This document shows, in pieces, positions 1 through 5,520 of a DNA stretch of 6,436 nucleotides. The notes under the pieces are model-generated. The model saw nothing but the letters and a program-made list of their open reading frames with translations. It was not told the origin of the DNA and made no database searches. Origin of the DNA: Paracoccaceae bacterium (GTDB taxonomy: Bacteria > Pseudomonadota > Alphaproteobacteria > Rhodobacterales > Rhodobacteraceae). The position numbers and the translations under genes are program-made. The stretch covers positions 1 to 6,436 of the forward strand of contig JALWJU010000172.1 of assembly GCA_026997055.1 (NCBI GenBank), written 5' to 3'. How positions within the stretch are numbered: position 1 is the first letter of the stretch; each line of letters starts with the position of its first letter.

Positions 1-96
1 GAATACCAGCCCCCCGGCCCAGATCGCGACAATACCCGCCGCGACCATGACCGCGGCCGAGGCGACACGGGGGCGAAGATCGCTCCAGCTACTCAC
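1..96 (-). CDS. cdsA: Phosphatidate cytidylyltransferase, N-terminal fragment
   Basis: Only the first 32 codons are in the window. The gene reads off the left edge from a GTG start at 94-96, which lies inside the last codons of uppS and gives an 8-base overlap typical of translational coupling. The peptide begins MSSWSDLRPRVASA and runs straight into a hydrophobic stretch (about residues 12-32, rich in V, A, G, I and W) that looks like a first membrane segment. CdsA is a multi-pass inner-membrane enzyme that makes CDP-diacylglycerol from phosphatidate and CTP, the precursor of all phospholipids. The catalytic C-terminal part is not visible. The call rests on the N-terminal pattern, which I recall from Rhodobacterales CdsA, and on the position directly after uppS, where alphaproteobacteria normally carry cdsA. 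Confidence 0.8.
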   Translation of the reverse strand, partial: MSSWSDLRPRVASAAVMVAAGIVAIWAGGLVF

Positions 97-832
97 TCAG
101 CACCGCTCCGAAACGCCGCTCGCGCCTGCCATAGCGGGCCACGACCCGGGCAAAGACCTCGGCGGTAAAATCGGGCCAGAGCGTGTCGATGAACTCGTAT
201 TCCGCATAGGCCGACTGCCAGAGCAGGAAGTTGGAAATACGCGCCTCGCCAGACGTGCGAATCACCAGGTCCGGGTCGGGCAGCACACAGGTATCGAGAT
301 AGCGTGGCAGGGTCTCCTCATTCACGTCCCGCGCCTTCAGCCTGCCCGCCTCCACGTCCTGAGCCATGCGCCGGGCAGCGCGCGCCACCTCGTCGCGCCC
401 GCCGTAATTGAGGGCGATGGTCAGATGGACCCGGTCGTTCCCGGCGGTCAGCAACTCCAGTTCGTCCATCAGATCCACGAGCTTCGGCTCCAGGCGCACC
501 CGATCCCCGATGAACCGCACCCGCACCCCGCGGCGAAACAGATCCTCGGCCTCCTTCTGGATGTAGCGGCGAAACAGGCTCATGAGCCCCGCCACTTCCT
601 TCTGCGTACGCTTCCAGTTTTCGGTCGAAAAGGCAAATATCGTCAGATACTTGACCCCAAGATCCGGGCAAGCCTCGACAATCTCGCGCACCCTCTTGGC
701 ACCGGCATGATGCCCAAACAGCCGCGGCCGCCCCCGCGCCTGGGCCCAGCGACCGTTGCCATCCATGATGATTGCCACATGACGCGGGCCTTCGCCCCCC
801 CCGGCACCGGTCCCTTCCTGCTGCTCGACCAT
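89..832 (-). CDS. uppS: Undecaprenyl diphosphate synthase (cis-prenyltransferase)
   Basis: The 247-residue product matches the usual 240-255 length. It adds isopentenyl units in cis configuration to farnesyl diphosphate, giving the C55 lipid carrier for peptidoglycan and other envelope polymers; it is a cytosolic, membrane-associated homodimer. Visible signatures are HVAIIMDGNGRWA at residues 18-30, with D24 matching the Mg-binding Asp of the family, then GHHAG at 40-44, AFSTENWKR in the first third, and RTSGE at 192-196 followed by R198. The segment SAYAEYEF near 207-214 contains the conserved late Glu. The ATG start has an AAGGGAG ribosome site (plus-strand 840-846) seven bases upstream. 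The first about 15 residues are a variable Gly/Glu-rich lead. The gene ends with TAG overlapping cdsA and sits 247 bases downstream of frr. Confidence 0.97.
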   Translation of the reverse strand: MVEQQEGTGAGGGEGPRHVAIIMDGNGRWAQARGRPRLFGHHAGAKRVREIVEACPDLGVKYLTIFAFSTENWKRTQKEVAGLMSLFRRYIQKEAEDLFRRGVRVRFIGDRVRLEPKLVDLMDELELLTAGNDRVHLTIALNYGGRDEVARAARRMAQDVEAGRLKARDVNEETLPRYLDTCVLPDPDLVIRTSGEARISNFLLWQSAYAEYEFIDTLWPDFTAEVFARVVARYGRRERRFGAVLSE

Positions 833-849
833 CCAAAGGCTCCCTTAAT

Positions 850-886
850 CGCGAAATATCATCACTACATATATCATCCGCGCCAA
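850..886 (-). promoter_or_regulatory. Possible uppS promoter in an AT-rich patch
   Basis: The stretch just upstream of the uppS ribosome site is unusually AT-rich for this genome. On the minus strand it offers TTGGCG (plus 881-886), 17 bases, then GATGAT (858-863), matching three and four of six consensus positions. It would let uppS-cdsA be transcribed apart from pyrH-frr. The match is weak and other alignments are possible. Confidence 0.25.
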
Positions 887-970
887 TATGCACGGTTTCG
901 CACAGTATTCATAGGCGTTTCATACGCAATTCTCCGCCGATCCCCTGCTCCCGGCCTCGCCTCCTGCCAG

Positions 971-1010
971 ACCCCTTTCATCTTTCTGCAAATACTCCCG
1001 CCGGAGGCAC
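971..1010 (-). repeat. Rhodobacterales-like intergenic repeat motif
   Basis: On the minus strand this stretch contains CCTCCGGCGGGAGTATTT (plus 990-1007) followed by GCAGAAAGATGAAAGG. I recall very similar strings recurring between genes in many Rhodobacteraceae genomes, commonly just after a short hairpin, as here. Its function is not known to me. CTCC and GGAG inside it can pair. Only one copy is visible in this window, so calling it a repeat rests on memory of other genomes. Confidence 0.45.
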
Positions 1011-1031
1011 CGATTTTTCCGCGAAAAATCG
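1011..1031 (-). repeat. Perfect hairpin between frr and uppS
   Basis: CGATTTTTC (1011-1019) and GAAAAATCG (1023-1031) are exact reverse complements separated by three bases, giving a 9-bp stem. It lies 49 bases past the frr stop and directly abuts the intergenic motif at 971-1010. No U-tract follows on the minus strand, so a classical intrinsic terminator is not supported. A processing or partial-termination site is possible. Confidence 0.55.
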
Positions 1032-1062
1032 CCCCCGGCCACAGCGCGGCCGCCAAATTCAC

Positions 1063-1081
1063 GAGCGCGACCATCGCGCTC
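1063..1081 (-). repeat. Hairpin overlapping the frr stop codon
   Basis: GAGCGCGA (1063-1070) and TCGCGCTC (1074-1081) form an 8-bp GC-rich stem with a 3-base loop, extendable by one G-U pair. The frr stop (1080-1082) lies within the stem. The position fits a 3'-end stabilising or attenuating structure for the pyrH-frr message. There is no U-tract after it, so strong intrinsic termination is not indicated. Confidence 0.5.
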
Positions 1082-1646
1082 ACACCTGCATGATCTCTTC
1101 CTGCTTGGCAGCCAGGGCCTCGTCCACGCGCTTGACGAAGCGGTCGGTAAGCGCCTGCACCTCGTCATGCCACAGCTTGTGGTCATCCTCGCTCATGCCC
1201 TGGGCCTTGGCTTTCTTCAGGGTTTCCATGCCGTGGTGGCGCACGTTGCGGATGGCGATGCGAGCGTTTTCGGCGTATTGGGCGGCCACCCGGGTAAGCT
1301 CCCGACGACGTTCTTCGTTAAGTTCGGGGATCGGAAGCATGATGATGGTACCGTTGAGCTGCGGATTGATGCCAAGGCCGCTCTCGCGGATCGCCTTTTC
1401 GGCGGCACCGACCAGAGACTTGTCCCAGATGTTCACCGTCAGCAGCCGGGGCTCGGGGACATTGACGGTACCGATCTGGTTGATCGGAGTTTTCTGCCCG
1501 TAGGCCTCGACCATGATCGGATCCAGCATGCTGGCCGCCGCGCGCCCGGTACGCAGGCTGGCGAATTCGCCGCGCAGGGCATTGAGCGCCCCCTCCATGC
1601 GCCGCTCCAGATCGTCGATGTCGATTTCTATTTCTTCCTCAGACAT
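1080..1646 (-). CDS. frr: Ribosome recycling factor
   Basis: The 188-residue product is slightly longer than the classic 185. RRF works with EF-G to split post-termination 70S ribosomes. The sequence keeps the family pattern: helix one LRGEFASLRTGRAAASMLDPI at about residues 24-44, then VEAYGQKTPINQIGTVNVPEPR in the beta domain, WDKS and EKAIRESGLGINP, IPELNEERRREL, and the ENARIAIRNVR helix. The start is taken at ATG 1644-1646 because the protein then begins MSEEEIEIDIDDLERRM and AAGAGGG (plus 1652-1658) lies five bases upstream. The reading frame stays open 23 codons further up, but that part (MRASSGAGTGQED) has no family likeness. frr follows pyrH after 132 bases, the usual alphaproteobacterial pairing. 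Confidence 0.97.
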   Translation of the reverse strand: MSEEEIEIDIDDLERRMEGALNALRGEFASLRTGRAAASMLDPIMVEAYGQKTPINQIGTVNVPEPRLLTVNIWDKSLVGAAEKAIRESGLGINPQLNGTIIMLPIPELNEERRRELTRVAAQYAENARIAIRNVRHHGMETLKKAKAQGMSEDDHKLWHDEVQALTDRFVKRVDEALAAKQEEIMQV

Positions 1647-1651
1647 GTTGG

Positions 1652-1658
1652 CCCTCTT
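1652..1658 (-). promoter_or_regulatory. Ribosome binding site fixing the frr start
   Basis: On the minus strand the bases read AAGAGGG, five bases before ATG 1646-1644. This choice rejects the longer open frame that begins at 1715, which has no recognisable RRF sequence in its extra 23 codons. Confidence 0.7.
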
Positions 1659-1778
1659 GTCGTGCTTTCCTTGCGGATCTTCCTGCCCCGTGCCGGCGCC
1701 AGACGATGCCCGCAACTCGCGCGCGGCCTTGCTACGCCGGCCGGCCCGCCCTGTTGCGCCAGTTCCGGCCAGTATAGA

Positions 1779-2585
1779 TCACCCGCTCACTTTCGTACAG
1801 GTGCCCTCCCCGGCCAGTATCCCGCGAAAACCGCCTGGCTCATCGAGGCTGAAGACGATGATCGGCAGATTGTTGTCGCGCGCCAGCGCAATGGCGGTGG
1901 CGTCCATCACTCCCAGCCGCTTGCCCAGCACATCGTCATAGCTGACCTGCTCGTAGCGGCGGGCATCGGCAAATTTGGCCGGATCCTTGTCATAGACTCC
2001 ATCGACCTTCGTGGCCTTGAATATCACCTCGCAGGCCATTTCCGAGGCACGCAGGGTGGCGGCGGTATCGGTGGTGAAATAGGGGTTGCCGGTACCGGCG
2101 GCAAAGATGCAGACCCGCCCCTTCTCGAGGTGGCGCACGGCACGCCGGCGGATATAGGGCTCGCATATCTGATCCATGGGGATGGCGCTGATCACCCGGG
2201 TAAAGACACCGAGACTCTCGAGCGCGCTCTGCATCGCCAGCGCGTTCATGACGGTTGCCAGCATGCCCATGTAATCGGCGGTGGTGCGCTCCATGCCCTG
2301 GGCCGAGCCCTGCAGGCCGCGGAAGATGTTGCCGCCGCCGATGACCATGGATATCTCCACCCCCATGTCATGCACGGCCTTCACCTCCCGGGCGATGCGC
2401 GCGACGGTGGGCGGGTGCAGCCCGTAGCCCTGATCGCCCATCAGCGCCTCACCGGAGATTTTCAGCATTACCCGCCGGTATTTCGGCGCCACCTCTCCGG
2501 CGATTTCCCCCCGTACGCCCTCCCGGTCCGCTTCTCCCTTGCTGCCTTCGCCGCCTTCCCCGCCGCCCGACTGACCCTCGCGCAT
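1779..2585 (-). CDS. pyrH: Uridylate kinase (UMP kinase)
   Basis: This is bacterial-type UMP kinase of the amino acid kinase fold, which phosphorylates UMP to UDP with ATP; the family is hexameric, inhibited by UTP and often activated by GTP. Motifs, numbered from ATG 2585: YRRVMLKISGEALMG at 36-50 (phosphate loop), VIGGGNIFRG at 81-90, ERTTADYMGMLATVMNALAMQSALE in the middle, TAATLRASEM, KATKVDGVYDKDP at 190-202, and MDATAIALARDNNLPI from 227. The chosen start gives 268 residues, against 237-250 typical. The extra N-terminus is Gly/Glu/Arg-rich with no expected role. GGGG (plus 2593-2596) seven bases upstream supports ATG 2585. A GTG at 2490-2492 would give 237 residues and a family-like VAPKYRRVMLK beginning, but with poor ribosome-site spacing. 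First visible gene of the minus-strand cluster, divergent from miaA. Confidence 0.95.
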   Translation of the reverse strand: MREGQSGGGEGGEGSKGEADREGVRGEIAGEVAPKYRRVMLKISGEALMGDQGYGLHPPTVARIAREVKAVHDMGVEISMVIGGGNIFRGLQGSAQGMERTTADYMGMLATVMNALAMQSALESLGVFTRVISAIPMDQICEPYIRRRAVRHLEKGRVCIFAAGTGNPYFTTDTAATLRASEMACEVIFKATKVDGVYDKDPAKFADARRYEQVSYDDVLGKRLGVMDATAIALARDNNLPIIVFSLDEPGGFRGILAGEGTCTKVSG

Positions 2586-2708
2586 CGCACTACCCCGCTT
2601 TGCCTTTTCTTTAGGCGCAAAATGTCGCAAAACGCTTCCGGGTTCAATGCGAGATTGCCCGCCTGACGAAAATCGCCCGCCCCCGCAGCGGGTCCCAGGA
2701 GCCGCGCC
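2586..2708. promoter_or_regulatory. Divergent pyrH/miaA intergenic region
   Basis: These 123 bases separate the two outward-reading genes and should hold promoters for both. On the minus strand TTGAAC, 17 bases, CATTTT is a weak candidate for pyrH. On the plus strand no convincing -10 was found for miaA. The miaA ribosome site AGGAG occupies 2697-2701. No strong palindrome was seen. Confidence 0.4.
2697..2701 (+). promoter_or_regulatory. Ribosome binding site selecting the GTG start of miaA
   Basis: AGGAG is followed by seven bases and then GTG at 2709. The spacing is ideal and there is no competing ATG before the P-loop, which supports the non-ATG start. Confidence 0.75.
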
Positions 2709-3599
2709 GTGCGTGACGCGCTGAATGCCGAGATACCACCCGACCGCCCGGTACTGATCGCCGGCCCCACGGCTGCGGGAAAATCCGCCCTGGCGCTGGC
2801 TATCGCCGAAGCCCAGGGGGGACGAATCATCAATGCCGACGCATTGCAAGTATATGAAAACTGGCGCATTCTCACCGCCCGCCCGACACCCGAAGAACTC
2901 GCCCGCGCACCCCATGCGCTCTATGGCCATGTGCCCGCCACCACCGCCTATTCGGTCGGAGCGTGGCTGCGCGACCTTGCTCCGCTGCTGCGGGGCGCGC
3001 GCCCGATCGTCGTCGGCGGGACCGGGCTCTATTTCACGGCCCTTACCGAAGGGCTGGCTCCGATCCCCCCGATCCCACCCGAAATCCGCGCCGAGGCAGG
3101 CGCGCGCCTCGAGCGCGACGGCCCCGCCGCCCTGCTCGGCGCCCTCGATCCGGCGACCCGCGCGCGCATCGACACCCGGAACCCCGCACGCATCCTGCGC
3201 GCCTGGGAGGTGCAGGCGGCCACCGGGCGCGGGCTGGCCGAATGGCACGACCGAACTCCGCCCCCGCTCCTGCCGCTGAGCAAAGCCACACCGCTGCTGA
3301 TCGCTCCCGAGCGCGACTGGCTGGCAGCCCGCATCGAACGGCGCTTCGACGCCATGCTCGCCGCGGGCGTGCTCGAGGAAGCGCGCGCCAACCTCGCCGG
3401 CTGGGACCCGGCGCGCCCCTCCGCGCGGGCCATCGGCGCGCCCGAACTCATCGCTCACCTGCGTGGCAAGATCACCCTCGAGGCTGCCCGCGAACGCGCC
3501 GTCACCGCCACGCGCCAATATGCCAAACGCCAGCGCAGCTGGTTTCGCGCCCGGATGCGCGCCTGGAAGCGCCTGCCCTGGCCCCGATACGCTCCCTGA
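2709..3599 (+). CDS. miaA: tRNA dimethylallyltransferase (tRNA A37 prenyltransferase)
   Basis: The 296-residue protein transfers a dimethylallyl group from DMAPP to N6 of adenine 37 in tRNAs that read UNN codons, the first step to ms2i6A; it is cytosolic. Visible are the P-loop GPTAAGKS at 19-26, the INADALQVY segment at 41-49 with catalytic-type D44, LTARP at 55-59, HALYGHVP at 69-76, and IVVGGTGLYFTAL at 100-112 with T105 in the place of the conserved prenyl-donor Thr. Further on come NPARILRAWEV, SARAIGAPELI, and the C-terminal ATRQYAKRQRSWFR at 267-280. Length and motif order are normal. It starts with GTG. Divergent from pyrH and followed by a long gene-free stretch, so it is probably transcribed alone. 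Confidence 0.97.
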   Translation: MRDALNAEIPPDRPVLIAGPTAAGKSALALAIAEAQGGRIINADALQVYENWRILTARPTPEELARAPHALYGHVPATTAYSVGAWLRDLAPLLRGARPIVVGGTGLYFTALTEGLAPIPPIPPEIRAEAGARLERDGPAALLGALDPATRARIDTRNPARILRAWEVQAATGRGLAEWHDRTPPPLLPLSKATPLLIAPERDWLAARIERRFDAMLAAGVLEEARANLAGWDPARPSARAIGAPELIAHLRGKITLEAARERAVTATRQYAKRQRSWFRARMRAWKRLPWPRYAP

Positions 3600-3756
3600 A
3601 CGCCCATCGCCAGCGCCACCGCGACCGCTCCGAATCGCTCTCTCTCTTCGCCTGGGCCGACCTGGAAAACAAATCGCCCCGAAGCGAAATCACAGCCTCC
3701 CGCCACGACCGGCAGCCATCCGCACTCGCCTGTCTTCCAGCACCGTCCCGACCACG
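3600..3756. other. Gene-free stretch after miaA
   Basis: No coding frame here resembles a protein family; the open frames are extensions of shadows of miaA. TCGC (3674-3677) and GCGA (3684-3687) can form a short stem, but there is no U-tract and no convincing terminator for miaA. A short CT run lies around 3638-3647. I see nothing else. Confidence 0.5.
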
Positions 3757-3785
3757 TTCATGGATGTATATAACTGATTTATAAT
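3757..3785 (+). promoter_or_regulatory. Putative promoter of the AraC-family gene
   Basis: A perfect TATAAT sits at 3780-3785 in an AT-rich island that stands out from the GC-rich surroundings. TTCATG at 3757-3762 is 17 bases upstream but matches the -35 consensus at only three of six positions, as expected of an activated or weak promoter. Transcription would start near 3791-3793, leaving an approximately 175-base leader. A second -10-like TATAAC occurs at 3769-3774. Confidence 0.5.
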
Positions 3786-3790
3786 GGTTT

Positions 3791-3966
3791 TACCTGCCCA
3801 CGCCTCCCGCCTGGCCCGGCTGCGACGAGAAAGCCACAGGCAGGCAAAATTTCACCTTCCCCGATGCGAATCGGGCGACAGGGCGGGAATTTTGCGATAC
3901 GCCAAGGGCTCAGGATGCGTCTGCCACCTTGACCCGCTACCGAAAATCGCTGCCCATGAATCGCCC
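3791..3966 (+). promoter_or_regulatory. Potentially structured 5' leader of the AraC-family gene
   Basis: Three sets of complementary segments lie in order: CCTGCC (3793-3798) with GGCAGG (3839-3844); GCAAAATT (3844-3851) with AATTTTGC (3888-3895); and, nested inside the second, CCCGAT (3860-3865) with ATCGGG (3870-3875) closing a GCGA tetraloop of the GNRA type. The frame is open through the leader from ATG 3784, but that ATG overlaps the TATAAT and the encoded residues look non-conserved. I do not match the leader to a known riboswitch. It ends in an 11-bp tandem duplication around the start codon. Confidence 0.35.
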
Positions 3967-3973
3967 ATGAATC
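3952..3973 (+). repeat. 11-bp tandem duplication spanning the AraC gene start
   Basis: GCCCATGAATC occurs at 3952-3962 and again at 3963-3973. The second copy supplies the gene's ATG (3967). The first creates an out-of-frame ATG (3956) that opens a 4-codon frame, MNRP, ending in TGA at 3968-3970, so stop and real start overlap as ATGA. No clear Shine-Dalgarno sequence precedes either ATG. Confidence 0.85.
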
Positions 3974-4779
3974 AAGCCGACCCGCTGCCGTCTCCGTTTC
4001 GCATCATTCCGCTGGCCCGTCTTGCCAAGGGCGGGCGCTGGCGGACCGAAGCCATGCGCAGCTATGGGGCGCCGGTTCTCTACTGGTTCACCCGCGGCCA
4101 GGGCCGCATCACCATCGCCGGGCAGACCGCCGGCTATGGCCCGCATAACGCGGTCTTCGTGCCTGCCGGCTGCATGCACGGCTTCGAGATGTCAAGCCAG
4201 GTGCACGGGCTGATCATCGTCTTTCCCGCCGGATCGGAAGAGCGCATCGACCTGCCAGATACGCCCCTGCACCTGCGTCTGCGCGAGGCCGAGCAGCATC
4301 TGGAGCTGACCAAGCTGCTCGAAAACCTGCAAAACGAACTCGATTCCGGCGCTCCCGAGGCCGAAACCGCCATGCTGTGCCATGCGGGCCTGCTCGCGGT
4401 ATGGCTGCGCCGGCAGGTCAACGAGCTCGAGGAAGAAGCCGAGGTCGCCCCCCGCTCCTCTGCCGCCCGGCTCGCCGCCGCCTTTACCGCGCTGGTGGAA
4501 GAGGACTTCCACACCGGCAAGTCGGTGCGCGACTATGCCCGCGAGCTTGGCGTCACCCCGACCCATCTCAGCCGGGTCTGCAACAAGGCCTGCGGCCGCC
4601 CCGCCTCGGCGATCCTTGCCGACCGCGTGCATTACGAGGCCCGGCGCCTGCTCACCGAGACCCACATGCCGATCAAGGACATCGCCGCCGCCCTCGGCTT
4701 CGCCTCGCCGGCCTATTTCACCCGCGCCTTTCACAATCACACCGGCGTCACGCCCTCTCAGTTCCGCCGCGGCGGCTGA
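3967..4779 (+). CDS. AraC-family transcriptional regulator with cupin sensor domain
   Basis: The 270-residue product has an N-terminal cupin-like ligand domain (about 10-110; YGAPVLYWFTRGQGRI, then YGPHNAVFVPAGCMHGFEM), a linker with acidic residues LEEEAEV, and a C-terminal AraC/XylS DNA-binding domain (167-268). Both helix-turn-helix units are clear: SVRDYARELGVTPTHLSRVC at about 186-205, and IKDIAAALGFASPAYFTRAF with the closing GVTPSQFRR at about 236-268. Proteins of this build usually activate a neighbouring operon on binding a small molecule. The likely target is the VOC gene 176 bases downstream on the same strand. The start is set at ATG 3967 because family-like sequence begins there; an upstream in-frame ATG at 3784 overlaps the promoter. 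No good ribosome site is seen, which is odd. The ligand is unknown. Confidence 0.9.
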   Translation: MNQADPLPSPFRIIPLARLAKGGRWRTEAMRSYGAPVLYWFTRGQGRITIAGQTAGYGPHNAVFVPAGCMHGFEMSSQVHGLIIVFPAGSEERIDLPDTPLHLRLREAEQHLELTKLLENLQNELDSGAPEAETAMLCHAGLLAVWLRRQVNELEEEAEVAPRSSAARLAAAFTALVEEDFHTGKSVRDYARELGVTPTHLSRVCNKACGRPASAILADRVHYEARRLLTETHMPIKDIAAALGFASPAYFTRAFHNHTGVTPSQFRRGG

Positions 4780-4828
4780 GCGCCCGCGGCAGCGGCCCGC
4801 ACTCTGCCCGACCTGCTGCGAACATGGT

Positions 4829-4892
4829 CGAAATAGGTTGAAATTTCGTAAATTCCGGTGAGATTTTCCGGCTCGGGATTTCTCGCCGATTT
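4829..4892. promoter_or_regulatory. Candidate regulator-binding region upstream of the VOC gene
   Basis: An AT-rich stretch holds several short repeats: an inverted pair CGAAAT (4829-4834) and ATTTCG (4843-4848); a direct pair TTCCGG (4853-4858 and 4866-4871); and GATTT at 4862, 4877 and 4888. AraC-family proteins commonly bind pairs of direct half-sites just upstream of -35, so the direct repeats are plausible sites for the adjacent regulator. Each is short enough to arise by chance. Confidence 0.3.
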
Positions 4893-4894
4893 CA

Positions 4895-4923
4895 TTGCAA
4901 TTGCAACGTATCTGCCCTATCCT
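4895..4923 (+). promoter_or_regulatory. Putative promoter of the VOC gene with palindromic operator
   Basis: TTGCAA (4895-4900), 17 bases, TATCCT (4918-4923) is a fair sigma-70-type promoter, four of six matches in each box. The -35 box is the left half of a perfect 12-bp palindrome, TTGCAATTGCAA (4895-4906). A dimeric repressor bound there would occlude polymerase. Such TTGCAA palindromes resemble sites of MarR-type repressors, but no such regulator is in the window. The ribosome site AGGAAGGGAG (4939-4948) follows, seven bases before ATG 4956. Confidence 0.5.
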
Positions 4924-4955
4924 GCCACCGCCACCATCAGGAAGGGAGCGCCCGG

Positions 4956-5501
4956 ATGAAGATCGACCGCATTCACCACGTCGCCTATCGCTGCAAGGAC
5001 GCGAAGGAAACCGTTGAATGGTATGGGAAAATGCTCAACATGGATTTCGTGCTGGCGATTGCCGAGGACCATGTGCCCTCGACCCACGAGCCCGACCCCT
5101 ACATGCATGTCTTTCTCGATGCCGGAGACGGCAATATCCTCGCCTTTTTCGAGCTTCCGACCAAGCCGGAAATGGGACGCGATCCGAATACGCCGCCCTG
5201 GGTGCAGCATATTGCCTTCAAGGTGAAAGACCGCGCACAGCTCCTTGAATTCAAGGAACATCTTGAGAAGAATGGCGTCGAGGTTCTGGGGGTCACGGAT
5301 CATTCGATCTTTCATTCCATCTATTTTTTCGACCCCAATGGCCACCGGGTGGAACTCGCCTGCCCGGACCCGGAAGAAGAAGCCCTGCTGGCGCGCCTCG
5401 ATGCGGTCAAGTGGGACATGCTCGAAGAATGGTCGCGCACGAAAAAGGCGCCCAGGCACGCGGACTGGCTGCACGAAAAGGAGCTTTCCGGCCTGCGCTG
5501 A
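4956..5501 (+). CDS. VOC-family (glyoxalase/extradiol dioxygenase fold) metalloprotein
   Basis: The 181-residue protein has two paired beta-alpha-beta-beta-beta modules of the vicinal oxygen chelate fold: one from IHHVAYRCKD (6-15) to LAFFELP (62-68), the second from WVQHIAFKVKD (82-92) to FFDPNGHRVELA (124-135). Candidate metal ligands occupy the expected places: H8 (or H7), E66, H85 and E133. One chain thus carries a full four-ligand set. A charged helical tail (about 138-181, EEEALLARLDAVKWDMLEEWSRTKK) lies beyond the fold. The family includes glyoxalase I, extradiol dioxygenases and resistance proteins, so the reaction cannot be assigned; an aromatic or electrophile substrate is a guess from the neighbouring AraC regulator. 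The ribosome site is strong. The ABM-fold gene follows after 19 bases, likely in the same transcript. Confidence 0.88.
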   Translation: MKIDRIHHVAYRCKDAKETVEWYGKMLNMDFVLAIAEDHVPSTHEPDPYMHVFLDAGDGNILAFFELPTKPEMGRDPNTPPWVQHIAFKVKDRAQLLEFKEHLEKNGVEVLGVTDHSIFHSIYFFDPNGHRVELACPDPEEEALLARLDAVKWDMLEEWSRTKKAPRHADWLHEKELSGLR

Positions 5502-5520
5502 GCGCGCCTATGCTGGGGGC

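Noticed and set aside
874..1083. Small minus-strand frame of 69 codons between frr and uppS
   Set aside because: It runs through both hairpins and the intergenic motif, and no ribosome site or conserved pattern is visible.
47..1093. Plus-strand open frame of 348 codons opposite uppS
   Set aside because: Antisense to uppS across most of its length, low-complexity Pro/Arg/His content, no ribosome site or domain seen.
2088..2099. 12-bp palindrome GCCGGTACCGGC inside pyrH
   Set aside because: It encodes the conserved AGTGNPYF region and is explained by GC-rich codons.
1167..2666. Long plus-strand open frame (499 codons) opposite frr and pyrH
   Set aside because: It lies antisense to two well-supported genes, shows no family pattern, and is the expected by-product of GC-rich codon use.
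2586..3518. Continuation of the pyrH frame upstream through miaA, which could suggest a fusion protein
   Set aside because: The extra part is the reverse strand of miaA with no recognisable domain; a ribosome site and ATG at 2585 fit better.
3784..3966. N-terminal extension of the AraC protein from ATG 3784
   Set aside because: That ATG overlaps the perfect TATAAT, has no ribosome site, and the 61 extra residues do not look like the family.
4764..4775. Palindrome CCGCCGCGGCGG at the 3' end of the AraC gene
   Set aside because: It encodes the C-terminal Arg-Arg-Gly-Gly, has no loop or U-tract, and is ordinary for GC-rich sequence.
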